Counted from the stretch's first letter, positions 27,483 to 37,475 are shown. The stretch is 64,000 bases of DNA from Actinopolyspora lacussalsi subsp. righensis (GCF_900116555.1 NZ_FPAT01000007.1:1-64000); one strand, 5' to 3'. Notes: generated from the sequence alone by a model not told the origin. Numbers and translations: made by a program.

Positions 27483-28712
27483 TTGACCGCAGTGATCCCG
27501 GGTTCGGATCCGCACGACGCCGCCGGGAACTCCTCCGGCACTCCCTTGCTCCTAGGGCTGCGCTGCGTCCGGTGCGGCGCGCGTGGCGAACCGCGCGAGG
27601 ACACCGCGGGCTGTCCGGACTGCCGGGCCGAGGGCGTGCCCGCCGCGATGCTTGCCGAGCACGATCTCACCGGAACGGACGGTGTGGAACTGGCACGGCG
27701 CTGGGCGGCGAGGCGCGAGGGCATGTGGTCCTACCGCGAATTGCTGCCGGTGGCTCGCGAACACGCGGTTACCCTGCGTGAGGGCGGCACCCCGCTCGTC
27801 CCGCTGGCGGTGGGAGCGCACGAGGGCAGCCACCGGATGCTGCTCAAGGACGAGCGCCGCAACCCCACCGGCAGCTTCAAGGACCGGTTCTACAGCGCCG
27901 CCGTCTCCCGAGCCGCACAACACGGTTACGGCACGGTGGCGCTGGCCTCCAGCGGCAACGCCGGGGTCTCTGCCGCGGCCTATGCCGCGCTGGCGGGGCT
28001 GGACTGCGTCGTGGTCACCGCGCCCGGAATTCCCGACGTGTGGCGCGGCCTCATCGAGCTGCACGGCGGCCGAGTGCTCCGGGCCGCCGACGTCGACCAG
28101 CGGTGGGAGCTGCTTCGTGACAGGGCAGCGGTGGAAGGCTGGGCGGTGCTCACCAACACCTCGACGATCCCGGTGGCCAGCCACTGGGCAGGCATCGAAG
28201 GTTACAAGACGATGGCCTACGAGATCGTCGAGGAACTCGGTGATTCTCCCGAGGCGGTGGTCGTGCCCGTGTCCCGGGGCGACGGTTTCGCCGGACTGTG
28301 GCTGGGGTTCCGGGAGCTGCACACGCTCGGCATCGTGCGGCGCACGCCCCGCATGATCGCCGCGGAGCGCTACCCCTCGTTGTCCACCGCGTCGCGGCTG
28401 GATCTGGAACTGCCGCCCGAACAGCCGGTCGACCCCGACAGCTTCGCATCGTCGATCGGCAACCCGCAGGGCACGGTCATGTCGCTGCGAGTGCTGCGCG
28501 AGTCCGGAGGAACGGCGGTCGTCTGTTCCGAGGCGGAGCTCCGCGCGGCCACCGATCGACTCGCCGCGGCCGGTGTGGCGGCCGAACTCAGCTCCGCTGC
28601 TCCGCTGGTGGCCGCCGATCGCCTGTGGCGCGAGGGCGAGTTCTCACCCGAGGACCGGGTGGTGAGCCTGATCACTTCGCACGCTTCGCACCAGCCCGCC
28701 ACCCTGCCGTGA
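27483..28712 (+). CDS. Threonine synthase-like PLP-dependent enzyme
   Basis: A 409-aa fold-type II PLP enzyme. A short N-terminal zinc-ribbon-like segment (CVRCGARG, CPDC) precedes the catalytic domain, in which KDERRNPTGSFKDRF carries the PLP lysine and LASSGNAGVSAAAYA the phosphate-binding loop. The architecture matches the threonine/cysteate synthase group with a Cys-rich N-terminus. Substrate cannot be decided: the sequence lies between lpqW-like and mshB genes, not with homoserine genes. TTG 27483 is used (GTG 27492 is close); GGGAG lies about 11 nt upstream. Confidence 0.75.
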   Translation: MTAVIPGSDPHDAAGNSSGTPLLLGLRCVRCGARGEPREDTAGCPDCRAEGVPAAMLAEHDLTGTDGVELARRWAARREGMWSYRELLPVAREHAVTLREGGTPLVPLAVGAHEGSHRMLLKDERRNPTGSFKDRFYSAAVSRAAQHGYGTVALASSGNAGVSAAAYAALAGLDCVVVTAPGIPDVWRGLIELHGGRVLRAADVDQRWELLRDRAAVEGWAVLTNTSTIPVASHWAGIEGYKTMAYEIVEELGDSPEAVVVPVSRGDGFAGLWLGFRELHTLGIVRRTPRMIAAERYPSLSTASRLDLELPPEQPVDPDSFASSIGNPQGTVMSLRVLRESGGTAVVCSEAELRAATDRLAAAGVAAELSSAAPLVAADRLWREGEFSPEDRVVSLITSHASHQPATLP

Positions 28713-28756
28713 CCGGTTCGGTGACCGGTTGCCTCCGGTGAACCGCCACGGAGTCC

Positions 28757-28762
28757 TAACCT
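28757..28762 (+). promoter_or_regulatory. Leaderless promoter -10 (TAACCT) of mshB
   Basis: TAACCT lies 6 nt before the GTG at 28769, with no ribosome-binding site between them. Confidence 0.55.
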
Positions 28763-28768
28763 GGACCA

Positions 28769-29704
28769 GTGACATCGACGACTGAACCGAGCTTGCTGCT
28801 GGTGCACGCGCACCCGGACGACGAGACGCTCTGGACCGGCGGCACCATCGCCCGCTACGCCGCCGCCGGAGTGCGGGTGACCCTGGTCACCTGCACGCTG
28901 GGTGAGGAGGGCGAGGTCATTCCCGACGAACTTCGCGGGTTGGATTCCGAGGGGGCCGACCAGCTGGGCGGCTACCGCATCGGCGAACTGCGTCGTGCCT
29001 GCGCCTCGCTGGGAGTCACCGAGCAGCGCTTCCTCGGCGGCATCGGGTGTTGGCGCGATTCCGGGATGGTGTGGCAGGAGCACGGCAAGACCGCCACCGC
29101 GGCACCGCGAAGCCACCCCCGCTCACTGGTCGCGGGCGATCCCGCCGAGCAGACCGCCCAGCTGGAAGCCGCGCTGCGCGAGGTCCGCCCCCAGGTGGTG
29201 GTCACCTACGCCTCGGACGGCGGGTACGGCCACCCGGACCACGTTCGGGCGCACGAGCTGACCGTGGCGGCCACCCAACGGGTGCCCGAGGTGCGCAGGT
29301 TGTTCTACGCGGTCCGGTCCGTGGCCGATCTCCGGGCGGGACTGGAACGGCTCGGTGAGTCCTCCGACGTGCCGTTCCCGCTGCCCGACGCCGCGGAACT
29401 ACCGGCCGTCGAACCCGACGAGATCACCACCTCTGTCGATGTCGCGGAACAGCTACCCGCCAAACTCGCCGCATTGCGGGAGCACCGCACCCAGGTGCGA
29501 GTCTGGACCGGCGACTCGTCCGGGGGCGTCGGAACGGCTGCCTACGCGTTGTCCAACGGGATCGGCCAGCCGGTGTCGACCACCGAGTACTACGCACTGG
29601 GCAGCGGCGACGAGCCGGCACCGAGCACGGACCTGTTCGCCGGGCTGAACACGACCTCGGAGCGGGCCGCGACTTCTGAACAGGCGGGAAGCCATGACGA
29701 GTGA
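28769..29704 (+). CDS. mshB: N-acetyl-GlcN-inositol deacetylase, mycothiol biosynthesis
   Basis: A 311-aa zinc deacetylase of the PIG-L family that removes acetate from GlcNAc-Ins in mycothiol synthesis. Zinc ligands are visible in AHPDDE (His15, Asp18) and GHPDHVRAHE (His158 expected as third ligand, in 155-158). The family segment GEEGEVIPDELRGLDSEGADQ is typical of MshB rather than of the mycothiol conjugate amidase Mca. The GTG start fits a leaderless promoter. It overlaps the next membrane gene by 11 nt, as expected of co-transcription. Confidence 0.93.
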   Translation: MTSTTEPSLLLVHAHPDDETLWTGGTIARYAAAGVRVTLVTCTLGEEGEVIPDELRGLDSEGADQLGGYRIGELRRACASLGVTEQRFLGGIGCWRDSGMVWQEHGKTATAAPRSHPRSLVAGDPAEQTAQLEAALREVRPQVVVTYASDGGYGHPDHVRAHELTVAATQRVPEVRRLFYAVRSVADLRAGLERLGESSDVPFPLPDAAELPAVEPDEITTSVDVAEQLPAKLAALREHRTQVRVWTGDSSGGVGTAAYALSNGIGQPVSTTEYYALGSGDEPAPSTDLFAGLNTTSERAATSEQAGSHDE

Positions 29705-30080
29705 GCACACCACGAAACAGCCGGAGCACGGCCTGATCGCGCTGCTGGCGCTGGACGCGCTGCTGCTCGCGATCCTCGAACTGTTCTTCCTGCCCTCGTA
29801 CCTGGGCCCGGTGCAGTTCCCGATAACCGCTGCCGTGGCGGCCGTGACCAACCCCCTGCTGGTGGCGGTGACGGCCAAGAGCACCCCGAACGGTGCGGCC
29901 TGTTGGGTGCCGGTGCTGGTGTGGTTTCTCACCGTGTTCGTGCTGGGGGTGTTCGGCCCGGGTGGCGACGTGCTGCTGCCCGCGCAGGACTGGCGCACTT
30001 ATCTGCTGATCGCGGCCGGGGTGCTGCCCGCGGCGGCCATGATCGGCATCGTGCGGAACGCTCCGCCGGGTGCGAGGTGA
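29694..30080 (+). CDS. Small membrane protein downstream of mshB (Rv1171-like)
   Basis: A 128-aa protein with about four predicted membrane spans (GLIALLALDALLLAILELFFL; FPITAAVAAVTNPLLVAVT; VPVLVWFLTVFVLGVFG; TYLLIAAGVLPAAAMIGIV, each given only in outline). No catalytic motif is seen. Its place directly after mshB, overlapping it by 11 nt, is shared with an uncharacterised membrane gene in mycobacteria as I recall. Function is unknown. Confidence 0.75.
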   Translation: MTSEHTTKQPEHGLIALLALDALLLAILELFFLPSYLGPVQFPITAAVAAVTNPLLVAVTAKSTPNGAACWVPVLVWFLTVFVLGVFGPGGDVLLPAQDWRTYLLIAAGVLPAAAMIGIVRNAPPGAR

Positions 30081-30086
30081 GCCACC

Positions 30087-30956
30087 GTGGCCGAGGTGAT
30101 CACCGACGAACGACTCGCCGAGGTGCTGCGGCCGTTCGTGCGTGCCTGCGATCCGGTGCTGCGCGCGCTGCGGGAGTCCGACCCGTTCCGGCTGCGCGGC
30201 AGGTTCGATCCACAACCCACCGGGGACGACCTCCGCGCCGGTGCGGACGGCGCGAGCGGCCGAGCCACCGGCGAACTCGAATCGGTGACGGATCACCGAA
30301 CGGATGCGGCGGACGGTTCCCGGCGGAAGAACGTCGCGGGGTTGCTGCGCAGGCTCGACGGTATGCGGGTTCCCGGCAGCTCGGCCTGGGACGCGATGAC
30401 CGTCTCGCAGCGCTGCGACTGGTGGTCGCTGCGGGTGGGCAGATTCCTCGCCGCGATCGTCGGGCTGCCCCGTTTCGGTGGGGTCATCACTTCCAAACTG
30501 CCCCTGCGCAACGCGCTGGGAACGGTCGCGCAGGTACTCGTCCTCGTCGCCGTCGCAGGTGAACACGGACTGCACGACCGGACGGAGCAGGTCAGGATGA
30601 TCGCGCACGTGATGCTCGGTCGCGATATTTCCCGCGAGGTCGCGGCGGGCGGCGGTACCGAGCAGCAGCGGGCCGAAGAGCGGCGGGCGGCCGAGCTCAC
30701 CGGTGAACTGACGGACGGGCGGCGCTCCCGCCCCAGGGCGCTCGCACGGGCGGTGTGGCGAATGGCACGTGCGCTCTGGGAGGTGCACGCCGCGCTGGAC
30801 GCGCGCCCGCAGGGAAGGCTGCACCACGAGGTGCTCGGCTCGCTGCCCGTGGTCGGTGTCGTAGGCGGTTACCTGGGAGAACGAGCCGCGCTGCGGGGTA
30901 TCGCGCGGAAGGCGAGCAAATGGATCAACAAGCGAGGTAGGTTGTCAACCGACTGA
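30087..30956 (+). CDS. Conserved hypothetical protein
   Basis: A 289-aa protein, not recognised. The N-terminal half is helical and polar with an Arg/Asp-rich insertion. The middle has a hydrophobic stretch (LGTVAQVLVLVAVAGEHGLHDRTEQVRMI, in part), and the C-terminus has a Gly/Val hydrophobic segment (SLPVVGVVGGYLGERAAL) followed by a basic tail, resembling a membrane-associated region. GTG 30087 lies 6 nt after the previous stop, so it is probably the third gene of the mshB operon. Confidence 0.65.
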   Translation: MAEVITDERLAEVLRPFVRACDPVLRALRESDPFRLRGRFDPQPTGDDLRAGADGASGRATGELESVTDHRTDAADGSRRKNVAGLLRRLDGMRVPGSSAWDAMTVSQRCDWWSLRVGRFLAAIVGLPRFGGVITSKLPLRNALGTVAQVLVLVAVAGEHGLHDRTEQVRMIAHVMLGRDISREVAAGGGTEQQRAEERRAAELTGELTDGRRSRPRALARAVWRMARALWEVHAALDARPQGRLHHEVLGSLPVVGVVGGYLGERAALRGIARKASKWINKRGRLSTD

Positions 30957-31136
30957 GTACTCACGGTGTCGCCACGGCGCGTGGCCGTTTACCGGCGAGT
31001 GCGGGGCCGAGTACCCTCATCGTGGCTCCCGCGCTGTGGAACCATCTATGTGTACGGGGCGCTTCCGAGGGATACTGGCGTCAGCCGCGCGGAAACCGGC
31101 GCGGGACGAGAAAACGTACCAAGCAGGAGAGCAATC

Positions 31137-31457
31137 GTGACCTACGTGATCGCCGAGCCCTGCGTCGACGTGCTCGACAAGGGATGCATCGAGGAATGCC
31201 CCGTCGACTGCATCTACGAGGGCGGGCGGATGCTCTACATCCATCCGGACGAGTGCGTCGACTGCGGTGCCTGTGAACCGGTCTGCCCGGTGGAGGCCAT
31301 CTACTACGAGGACGACGTTCCCGACGAGTGGGCCGCCTACACGCAGGCCAACGTGGACTTCTTCGACGACCTGGGCTCACCGGGCGGTGCAGCCAAGGTG
31401 GGCAAGGTCAACAAGGACGTCGAGCCCGTGTCCAGCCTGCCCCCACAGGGCGAATGA
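31137..31457 (+). CDS. fdxC: Seven-iron ferredoxin [3Fe-4S][4Fe-4S]
   Basis: A 106-aa soluble electron carrier. Cysteines at 9, 17, 21 and 25 ([17 protein letters not shown]) and the second set [13 protein letters not shown] follow the pattern of actinobacterial 7Fe ferredoxins. The C-terminal extension [18 protein letters not shown] is typical of the FdxA/FdxC group. GTG 31137 has GGAGA 6 nt upstream. Its stop overlaps the start of dapC (ATGA), a pairing also found in M. tuberculosis (fdxC with the neighbouring aminotransferase). Confidence 0.93.
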   Translation: MTYVIAEPCVDVLDKGCIEECPVDCIYEGGRMLYIHPDECVDCGACEPVCPVEAIYYEDDVPDEWAAYTQANVDFFDDLGSPGGAAKVGKVNKDVEPVSSLPPQGE

Positions 31458-32599
31458 GTGTCGACGGTTTGTCCGGCGGTGTCGCGGTAACCGGGCAGTC
31501 ATCGCCCGAGCCGCGGGGCCCCCGGCTGCCCGAGTTCCCGTGGGACTCGCTCGCCTCGGCCGGTGAGCTGGCGCGTTCGCATCCCGACGGTGTGGTCAAC
31601 CTGTCGGTGGGCACCCCCGTCGACTCGGTGCCGCCCGTGTTGCGTGAAGCCCTCGCCGCCGGGGCGGACTCGCCCGGTTATCCGGCGACGCACGGTACGG
31701 CGGAACTCCGTTCCACCGCCGTCGAGGCCCTGCGGCGCAGGCACGGCGTGACCGGGCTCGACACGGAAGCCGTGCTGCCCACGGTCGGCTCCAAGGAGTT
31801 CGTCGCCTGGCTGCCCACCCTGTTGGGAGTCCGTCCCGGGGACGTGGTGGCGATTCCCGAACTGGCCTATCCCACCTACGAGGTGGGGGCCCGCCTGGCC
31901 GGTGCCGAGATCGTTCGGCTGGCTCCCGGACAGGCCCCGCCCACCGGGACCGCCCTGGTGTGGCTGAACTCGCCGTCCAATCCCACCGGGCGGGTCGACA
32001 GTGCCGCCACGATGGCCGAATCGGTGCGCGCGGCACACGAGGTCGGTGCCGTGGTCGCCTCCGATGAGTGCTACCTGGACCTGGGGTGGCGGAACCGGCC
32101 GGTGTCCGTACTGGACCGCGCGGTGTCCGGGGAGTCGCCGGACGGGGTGCTGGCGGTTCACTCGCTGTCGAAGACCTCCAACTTCGCGGGCTACCGAGCG
32201 GGCTTCGTCACCGGTGATCCGCGGCTGGTAGGCAACCTGCTGGAAGTGCGCAAGCACGCCGGAATGATCATGCCCCGGCCCGTGCAGGAGGCCATGACCG
32301 CCGCGCTCGGCGACGACGAGCACGTGCGGCAGCAGTACGAGCGCTACCGCGCGCGGCGCGAGCGGCTGTGGAGCGCGCTGGAGGGCGCCGGGTTCCGGAT
32401 CGACCACTCCGAGGCCGGGCTCTACCTGTGGGCGAGCGGCGGCACGGGCGCCTGGAGCACGGTGGACTGGCTGGCTCGGCGCGGGATCCTGGTGGCCCCC
32501 GGCACGTTCTACGGCCCCTCCGGTGAGCAGCACGTGCGGGTGGCGCTGACCGCTTCCGACGAGCGGGTCGAAGCCGCCACGCGACGTCTCGCCGAATAG
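31454..32599 (+). CDS. dapC: Succinyldiaminopimelate aminotransferase
   Basis: A 381-aa fold-type I PLP aminotransferase. The PLP lysine is Lys240 in [16 protein letters not shown]; other landmarks are NSPSNPTGR and the aspartate in ASDECYLDL. It is assigned to DapC (N-succinyl-2-amino-6-ketopimelate to succinyl-DAP, lysine and peptidoglycan pathway) because actinobacterial DapC has this sequence type and follows fdxC, with dapD and dapE close by. The ATG overlaps the ferredoxin stop by 4 nt. Confidence 0.88.
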   Translation: MSVDGLSGGVAVTGQSSPEPRGPRLPEFPWDSLASAGELARSHPDGVVNLSVGTPVDSVPPVLREALAAGADSPGYPATHGTAELRSTAVEALRRRHGVTGLDTEAVLPTVGSKEFVAWLPTLLGVRPGDVVAIPELAYPTYEVGARLAGAEIVRLAPGQAPPTGTALVWLNSPSNPTGRVDSAATMAESVRAAHEVGAVVASDECYLDLGWRNRPVSVLDRAVSGESPDGVLAVHSLSKTSNFAGYRAGFVTGDPRLVGNLLEVRKHAGMIMPRPVQEAMTAALGDDEHVRQQYERYRARRERLWSALEGAGFRIDHSEAGLYLWASGGTGAWSTVDWLARRGILVAPGTFYGPSGEQHVRVALTASDERVEAATRRLAE

Positions 32600-32625
32600 T
32601 GGCTGTTCCGGGGCGGGGACGGTTC

Positions 32626-32654
32626 GGCGCGGCGATTTCGCGAGAAATTGACGC
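32626..32654. repeat. 29-nt palindromic intergenic repeat (copy 1)
   Basis: Centred on GATTTCGCGAGAAATT, this 29-nt sequence recurs identically at 54171-54199, and a closely related, perfectly self-complementary version lies at 44389-44414. It forms a 10-bp stem with one G-T and one mismatch around CGCGAG. Here it lies between the convergent dapC and CHAD genes. Confidence 0.8.
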
Positions 32655-32785
32655 GCCGTCGGGATGCCGGTTCACGTCCCCTTCCCGAGTGCGTCGAATC
32701 GGCACGGTACCGCGAACCGGCGAGAACTCCGCACGGAATCCCGGTTCTGGCGAACCGGTCCGCGCCCCATCGCCGTAAGGACCCG

Positions 32786-33766
32786 CTAAAGCTCCAACCG
32801 CCGCAGCTTCCGCCAGGCGGGCCACCACGCCTCGCGCTGTTTCACCCTGCGAGCCCGCGCTCGCTCGGCCAGTCGCCCCGCCACGAACACGACCTCGGGA
32901 TCCCGGACGGGAGCCGGTCCCGAGCCGTCCTCATCGCCGTGGGTCAACCACCACAGCCACTCCTCGGTCACCACCGCGTCCTGGTGCACCCCGAGCACGT
33001 CCTGCAACTTCTCGGCGGCGGCGAGCACCTCCCCGACGACGCCGTCGAACACCGGCACCGCCAGTTCCGCGCAGTAGCGGAGCCGTTTGGTCTCGATCCG
33101 CAGCGCGTGCAGCCGCTCGTCCGTCGGCGGATCACCCAGCCGACCGACAGCGCGCTCGACGGTCCGCACGCCGTCACGCACCAACTCGTACAGCGCGTCG
33201 GACTCGGCGGGCGGATCCGAGGCGATCGGCGGGCCGCCGTGCACCGCCTCGCCCAGCGACCACAGCAACCGCCGGTAGCGCTCGGCCCGCATCATCTCCA
33301 GCAGGTCCGCGCGAGCGGACTCGCGCCGCTCGGTCAGCTCGTCGACAAGACGATCAGCGGGTACCCGCTCGGCCTCGTCCAGCTCCTCGCGTTCCTCGCG
33401 AAGTCCTGCCAGCTGGACGTCCAGGTCCCGAACCGGCCCCAGTCCGCGTCCCAGCCAGCCGAGCTCGGCCCGCAGCGCTCGGCACCAGTCCTGTTCGAGC
33501 CAGCTCCGCCCGGCCTTGAGCACCGCCCGCATCCGGCGAACCGACACCCGCATCCGGTGCAGGTCCTCGGGATCCGAGCCGGAACGCGTCCCCGGGTCAT
33601 GTGCCAGCAGCGCCCTGGTCCTGGTGTCCAGCGCGGCGCGGATGTGCTCGACGACCGACGCGCCGTGCGCGGCGCGCACCGGCTCGACGGGCAGACCGAT
33701 GTCGATCGGATCGGTCCCCGTCGAGGTCCGGTTGCGCGCGTCGTTCCGAGCGTCGTCCGAGGACAT
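32786..33766 (-). CDS. CHAD domain protein
   Basis: A 326-aa helical protein with one CHAD domain (histidine-rich alpha-helical domain that binds polyphosphate or other polyanions). Typical motifs are HRMRVSVRRMRAVLK near residue 55-70 and HALRIETKRLRYCAEL in the second half, both carrying conserved His/Arg/Lys. No CYTH triphosphatase domain is attached. ATG 33766 is chosen over 33841 because a TACCAT -10 lies 6 nt upstream; the longer N-terminus is Cys/Arg-rich without homology. Confidence 0.88.
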   Translation of the reverse strand: MSSDDARNDARNRTSTGTDPIDIGLPVEPVRAAHGASVVEHIRAALDTRTRALLAHDPGTRSGSDPEDLHRMRVSVRRMRAVLKAGRSWLEQDWCRALRAELGWLGRGLGPVRDLDVQLAGLREEREELDEAERVPADRLVDELTERRESARADLLEMMRAERYRRLLWSLGEAVHGGPPIASDPPAESDALYELVRDGVRTVERAVGRLGDPPTDERLHALRIETKRLRYCAELAVPVFDGVVGEVLAAAEKLQDVLGVHQDAVVTEEWLWWLTHGDEDGSGPAPVRDPEVVFVAGRLAERARARRVKQREAWWPAWRKLRRLEL

Positions 33767-33772
33767 GCCGTC

Positions 33773-33778
33773 ATGGTA
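33773..33778 (-). promoter_or_regulatory. Leaderless promoter -10 (TACCAT) of the CHAD gene
   Basis: On the minus strand TACCAT is followed by 6 nt and then the ATG at 33766. Confidence 0.5.
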
Positions 33779-33837
33779 GTGCCGACACGACCTTCCCGGC
33801 CCGGTTTCCGGGGCGTGTTCGCGGCAGGACGACTCAC

Positions 33838-33886
33838 CCACCCGATGTCGGGCCGCCCGGAGCGGGAACCCGCGTGAGGTTCCGTC
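33838..33886 (-). repeat. Half copy of the structured intergenic repeat
   Basis: Read on the minus strand, this matches the left half of the repeat found at 44236, 49401 and 53998: CGGAACCTC, then CGCTCCGGG, then GGCCCGACATCGGGT. The right half, needed to close the hairpin, is absent. It lies 30 nt after the dapD stop. Confidence 0.65.
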
Positions 33887-33915
33887 GAGCGAGCAACCCG
33901 ACCGGAAAGCCTCGA

Positions 33916-34905
33916 TCAGTCGTTGGCGTGCAGCGCGGCGTTGAGCTCCACCTTGCCGCCGGTGCGTGCCATGACCTCGACGGCGCCGGTGTTCGAGTTG
34001 CGCCGGAACAGCAACCCGTCCGCGCCGGACAGCTCCGCGGCCTTGGTCAGCTTGCCGTCCTCCAGGGCGACCTTGGTGCCCGCCGTGAGGTACAGTCCCG
34101 CCTCCACGACACAGTCGTCGCCCAGCGAGATGCCGCAGCCGCCGTTCGCGCCGATCAGGCAGCGCTCGCCGACCGAGATCACCTCACGACCGCCACCGGA
34201 CAGCGTGCCCATGATCGAGGCGCCGCCCCCGACGTCCGAGCCGTCACCGACGACCACGCCCGCCGAGATACGCCCCTCCACCATGGAGGCACCCAGTGTG
34301 CCCGCGTTGAAGTTGACGAAACCCTCGTGCATCACGGTGGTGCCGCTGGCCAGGTGGGCACCCAGCCGAACCCGGTCGGCATCGCCGATACGGACCCCCG
34401 ACGGGATGACGTAGTCCACCATGCGGGGGAACTTGTCGACGCTGTAGACCGTCACCGGGCCACGCGCGCTGAGTCGCAGCCTGGTGGCCTCGAAGCCCTC
34501 CACCGGGCACGGGCCGTGGTTGGTCCAGACCGCGTTGGACAGCAGGCCGAACATGCCCTCCAGGTTCTGTCCGTGCGGGCGCACCAACCGGTGCGAGAGC
34601 AGGTGCAGCCGCAGGTAGAGATCGTGGGTGTCGGCGGGGGCGTCGGCGAGCTTGCCGATGCCCGTGCGCACGGCCACCACCTCCACACCGCGCGCCTCGT
34701 CGCGGCCGAGCAGTTCCGCTCCGGCGTCCCCCAGCGACTCGGCCGCCTCGGCAGTGGTCAGTCGGCTGCTGCCGACCTGCTCGGGTTCACCGAGCCGGAC
34801 GGTCGGGAACCAGGTGTCGAGCACTGTTCCGTCGTCGGTGATCGTGGCGATTCCCACACCGTGGGCGCCGGTAACCTGCGGGTCCGGAGTGTTCGGGCTG
34901 CTCAT
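33916..34905 (-). CDS. dapD: Tetrahydrodipicolinate N-succinyltransferase
   Basis: A 329-aa enzyme that succinylates tetrahydrodipicolinate using succinyl-CoA in DAP/lysine synthesis. The C-terminal part is a left-handed beta-helix of hexapeptide repeats ([40 protein letters not shown]), with a conserved Glu-containing MVEGRIS segment. It is the long actinobacterial DapD type. ATG 34905 has GGAGAA 4 nt upstream; the upstream extension of the frame is not coding. It is divergent from dapE (139 nt apart). Confidence 0.95.
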   Translation of the reverse strand: MSSPNTPDPQVTGAHGVGIATITDDGTVLDTWFPTVRLGEPEQVGSSRLTTAEAAESLGDAGAELLGRDEARGVEVVAVRTGIGKLADAPADTHDLYLRLHLLSHRLVRPHGQNLEGMFGLLSNAVWTNHGPCPVEGFEATRLRLSARGPVTVYSVDKFPRMVDYVIPSGVRIGDADRVRLGAHLASGTTVMHEGFVNFNAGTLGASMVEGRISAGVVVGDGSDVGGGASIMGTLSGGGREVISVGERCLIGANGGCGISLGDDCVVEAGLYLTAGTKVALEDGKLTKAAELSGADGLLFRRNSNTGAVEVMARTGGKVELNAALHAND

Positions 34906-35031
34906 CGTTCTCCAATCGGCTTTGAACTCGGCATTCGAGCCGAGCGGGAGAGTCTTCCCGGGACTCGTGCGGCCACACCCGGGGCCGTGAAAACGGTAAT
35001 CGCCGCGCCGGTACCGTCTCGCAGTGGGCGG

Positions 35032-35037
35032 TAGGGT
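35032..35037 (+). promoter_or_regulatory. Leaderless promoter -10 (TAGGGT) of dapE
   Basis: TAGGGT lies 7 nt before the GTG at 35045, with no ribosome site. Confidence 0.5.
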
Positions 35038-35044
35038 GCCGGAC

Positions 35045-36136
35045 GTGACGCCGCGATTGGATCTCACCACCGACCCGGTCGAACTCACCGCCGCCCTGGT
35101 CGACATCCAGAGTGTTTCCGGTTCCGAGGACGAGCTGGCCGACGCCGTGGAACGGGCGCTGCGTACGGACGCCCCGGGGCTGGAGGTCGTACGCAGTGGA
35201 AACGCCGTGCTGGCCCGCACGAACCTCGGTCTGGAGTCCAGGGTGGTCCTCGCCGGACACCTGGACACCGTTCCCGTCAACGACAACCTGCCGCTGCGCC
35301 GTTCCGGTAGCGCGGACGAGGAGATACTGCACGGCTGCGGGACGGTGGACATGAAGGGCGGCGACGCGGTGATGCTGCACCTCGCCGCGACGCTCGACCG
35401 GCCGAAGCACGACCTGACCTTCGTGTTCTACGACTGCGAGGAGGTCTCCGCCGACCGCAACGGGCTCAACCGGATCGAGCGTGACCTGCCCGACTGGATG
35501 GACGGTGGGCTCGCGGTGGTGTGCGAGCCGTCCAACGCGGCCGTCGAGGCGGGGTGCCAGGGGACGCTGCGGGTCGAGGTGCGAACCCGCGGGGTTCGGG
35601 CGCACTCGGCACGCGCCTGGATGGGGGAGAACGCCATCCACGCGGCCGAGCCGGTGCTGCGCAGACTCACCGAGTACACCCCGCGTGAACCCGAGATCGA
35701 CGGGTTGCGTTTCCACGAGGGGCTGCAGGCGGTCGGCATCAGCGGCGGTGTGGCGGGCAACGTGGTGCCGGACGAGTGCGTGGTCACCGTCAACCACCGG
35801 TTCGCCCCGGACACCTCGTTGGCCGAGGCGGAACAGCGGGTCCGGGAGGTGTTCGAGGGGTTCGAGGTGACCGTGGTCGACGCCGCCAGGGCAGCGCACC
35901 CCGGTCTGGCCGAGGATGCGACCAGCGAGTTGGTGCGCGCCTCCGGAGCCTCGCCGGTCGCCAAACTCGGCTGGACCGATGTGGCGCGGTTCGCCGCGCG
36001 CGGCATGCCCGCCGTGAACTTCGGTCCCGGTTCGCCGACCCTGGCCCACACTCAGCAGGAGAACGTCGCCGCGGCCGACGTTCGGCACTGCGCCGAGGTG
36101 CTGCGTCGGGCGCTGGGGGACGGCGTGCGGGACTGA
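35045..36136 (+). CDS. dapE: Succinyl-diaminopimelate desuccinylase
   Basis: A 363-aa M20-family zinc hydrolase that releases succinate from succinyl-DAP. Metal and catalytic motifs are visible: LAGHLDTVP (first His and catalytic Asp), [10 protein letters not shown] (bridging Asp), DCEEV (catalytic and ligand Glu) and a late His in [10 protein letters not shown] dimerisation domain interrupts the catalytic domain ([10 protein letters not shown]). GTG 35045 fits a leaderless promoter. It completes the dapC/dapD/dapE set in this window. Confidence 0.93.
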   Translation: MTPRLDLTTDPVELTAALVDIQSVSGSEDELADAVERALRTDAPGLEVVRSGNAVLARTNLGLESRVVLAGHLDTVPVNDNLPLRRSGSADEEILHGCGTVDMKGGDAVMLHLAATLDRPKHDLTFVFYDCEEVSADRNGLNRIERDLPDWMDGGLAVVCEPSNAAVEAGCQGTLRVEVRTRGVRAHSARAWMGENAIHAAEPVLRRLTEYTPREPEIDGLRFHEGLQAVGISGGVAGNVVPDECVVTVNHRFAPDTSLAEAEQRVREVFEGFEVTVVDAARAAHPGLAEDATSELVRASGASPVAKLGWTDVARFAARGMPAVNFGPGSPTLAHTQQENVAAADVRHCAEVLRRALGDGVRD

Positions 36137-36229
36137 ACCCGCCACGCGAGGTGCCTTTTTCCCACGGGGCGGGGTGCCGAGGCACGGGACGGCCACCCGA
36201 CCAAACGAGCACGGTTCGTGGGCGGATTC

Positions 36230-37234
36230 CTACCCGGTGGGGCCGGCGCGTGGGGAGTCCGATTCCTCGGCCCGCTCGTGGGTGTCCCGCTGTTCCGGCA
36301 CGTGCGGTGGTGACTCCGCTTCGACTCCGCTGGTTCGAACGGACACACCACCTCCGGCGTCGTCCGGCAGTTCGTACCATTCCTCGGCCGTGGAACGGCG
36401 CTGTTCGGTCTCTCCGCCGTCCTCGGCCCTGGAGTGGCCGTTGCCCGAGGTGTCCATCGCCGCGGGGGCCGCTTCGGTGGCACCGTCCCGCGTGCGGTCC
36501 ACGAAGCGCAACAGCTCGACCGGGAACGGCAGCACGAGGGTGGAGTTCTTCTCGGCGGCCACCTCGACCACGGTCTCCAGCAGTCGCAGCTGCAGCGCGG
36601 CCGGGGTCTGCCCCATCACCGCCGCGGCCTCCGAGAGCTTGCGGGAGGCCTGGAACTCGCCGTCGGCGGAGATGATCCGCGAACGGCGTTCCCGTTCCGC
36701 CTCGGCCTGTCGCGCGATCGAGCGTTTCATCGCCTCGGGCAGTGAGACGTCCTTGATCTCGACCCTGTCGATGTGCACGCCCCAGTTCAACGCGGGGCTG
36801 TCGATCATGACCTCCAGCCCCTGATTGAGCTTCTCCCGGTCCGACAGCAGGTCGTCGAGATCGCTCTTGCCGATGATCGAGCGGAGCGAGGCCTGGGCCA
36901 CCTGGCCCATGGCGAACAGGTAGTCCTCCACGTTGATGACGGCCCTGGCGGGGTCGGTGACGTTGAAGTAGACCACCGCGTCCACCTTCACAGTCACGTT
37001 GTCCCTGGTTATCCCCTCCTGGCCCGGTACGGGCATCGTGATGATCTGCATGTTGACCTTGCGCAGTCGATCGACCCCGGGCATGATCGCCGTCAGCCCA
37101 GGAGGTCTGACGGTGCGTTGCAGCCGCCCGAAGCGCAGCACCACACCGCGCTCGTACTGCCTGATGATCCGCACACTGGAAGCAGCGACGAGCGCGAGAA
37201 CGACCAGTACGCCGATGAGTACTTCGATGATCAT
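36230..37234 (-). CDS. SPFH/band 7 (slipin-like) membrane protein
   Basis: A 334-aa protein with an N-terminal membrane anchor (MIIEVLIGVLVVLALVAASS) and an SPFH domain (VRIIRQYERGVVLRFGRLQ; NVTVKVDAVVYFNVTDPARA; RSIARQAEAERERRSRII). Such proteins form large rings or scaffolds in membrane microdomains. The last ~85 residues are an acidic, Gly/Ser/Glu-rich tail of low complexity. ATG 37234 has GGGAG 6 nt upstream. No NfeD partner gene is adjacent, unlike many slipin operons. Confidence 0.88.
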   Translation of the reverse strand: MIIEVLIGVLVVLALVAASSVRIIRQYERGVVLRFGRLQRTVRPPGLTAIMPGVDRLRKVNMQIITMPVPGQEGITRDNVTVKVDAVVYFNVTDPARAVINVEDYLFAMGQVAQASLRSIIGKSDLDDLLSDREKLNQGLEVMIDSPALNWGVHIDRVEIKDVSLPEAMKRSIARQAEAERERRSRIISADGEFQASRKLSEAAAVMGQTPAALQLRLLETVVEVAAEKNSTLVLPFPVELLRFVDRTRDGATEAAPAAMDTSGNGHSRAEDGGETEQRRSTAEEWYELPDDAGGGVSVRTSGVEAESPPHVPEQRDTHERAEESDSPRAGPTG

Positions 37235-37475
37235 TTCCGGCTCCCTGCGGCGGCGAGATTCCGTCCCGGCCCTTCCGCCGCTCGTCGGGACGGGGAGACC
37301 ACGCCGACGACTCGTGCGCGCCACCGCCGTGCGGTGGCGGTACGGATCGCTTGCCCAGGATGTTACTCCGCTCACGGCTTTCGGGGGCGCCGAACGCGTC
37401 CGGAAGCGGTAGTGGGTTGAGCCGATCGCCCGTCGTCTGTTCCGGGGACATCATCTCGGGTTCACGCGGAGTGCA

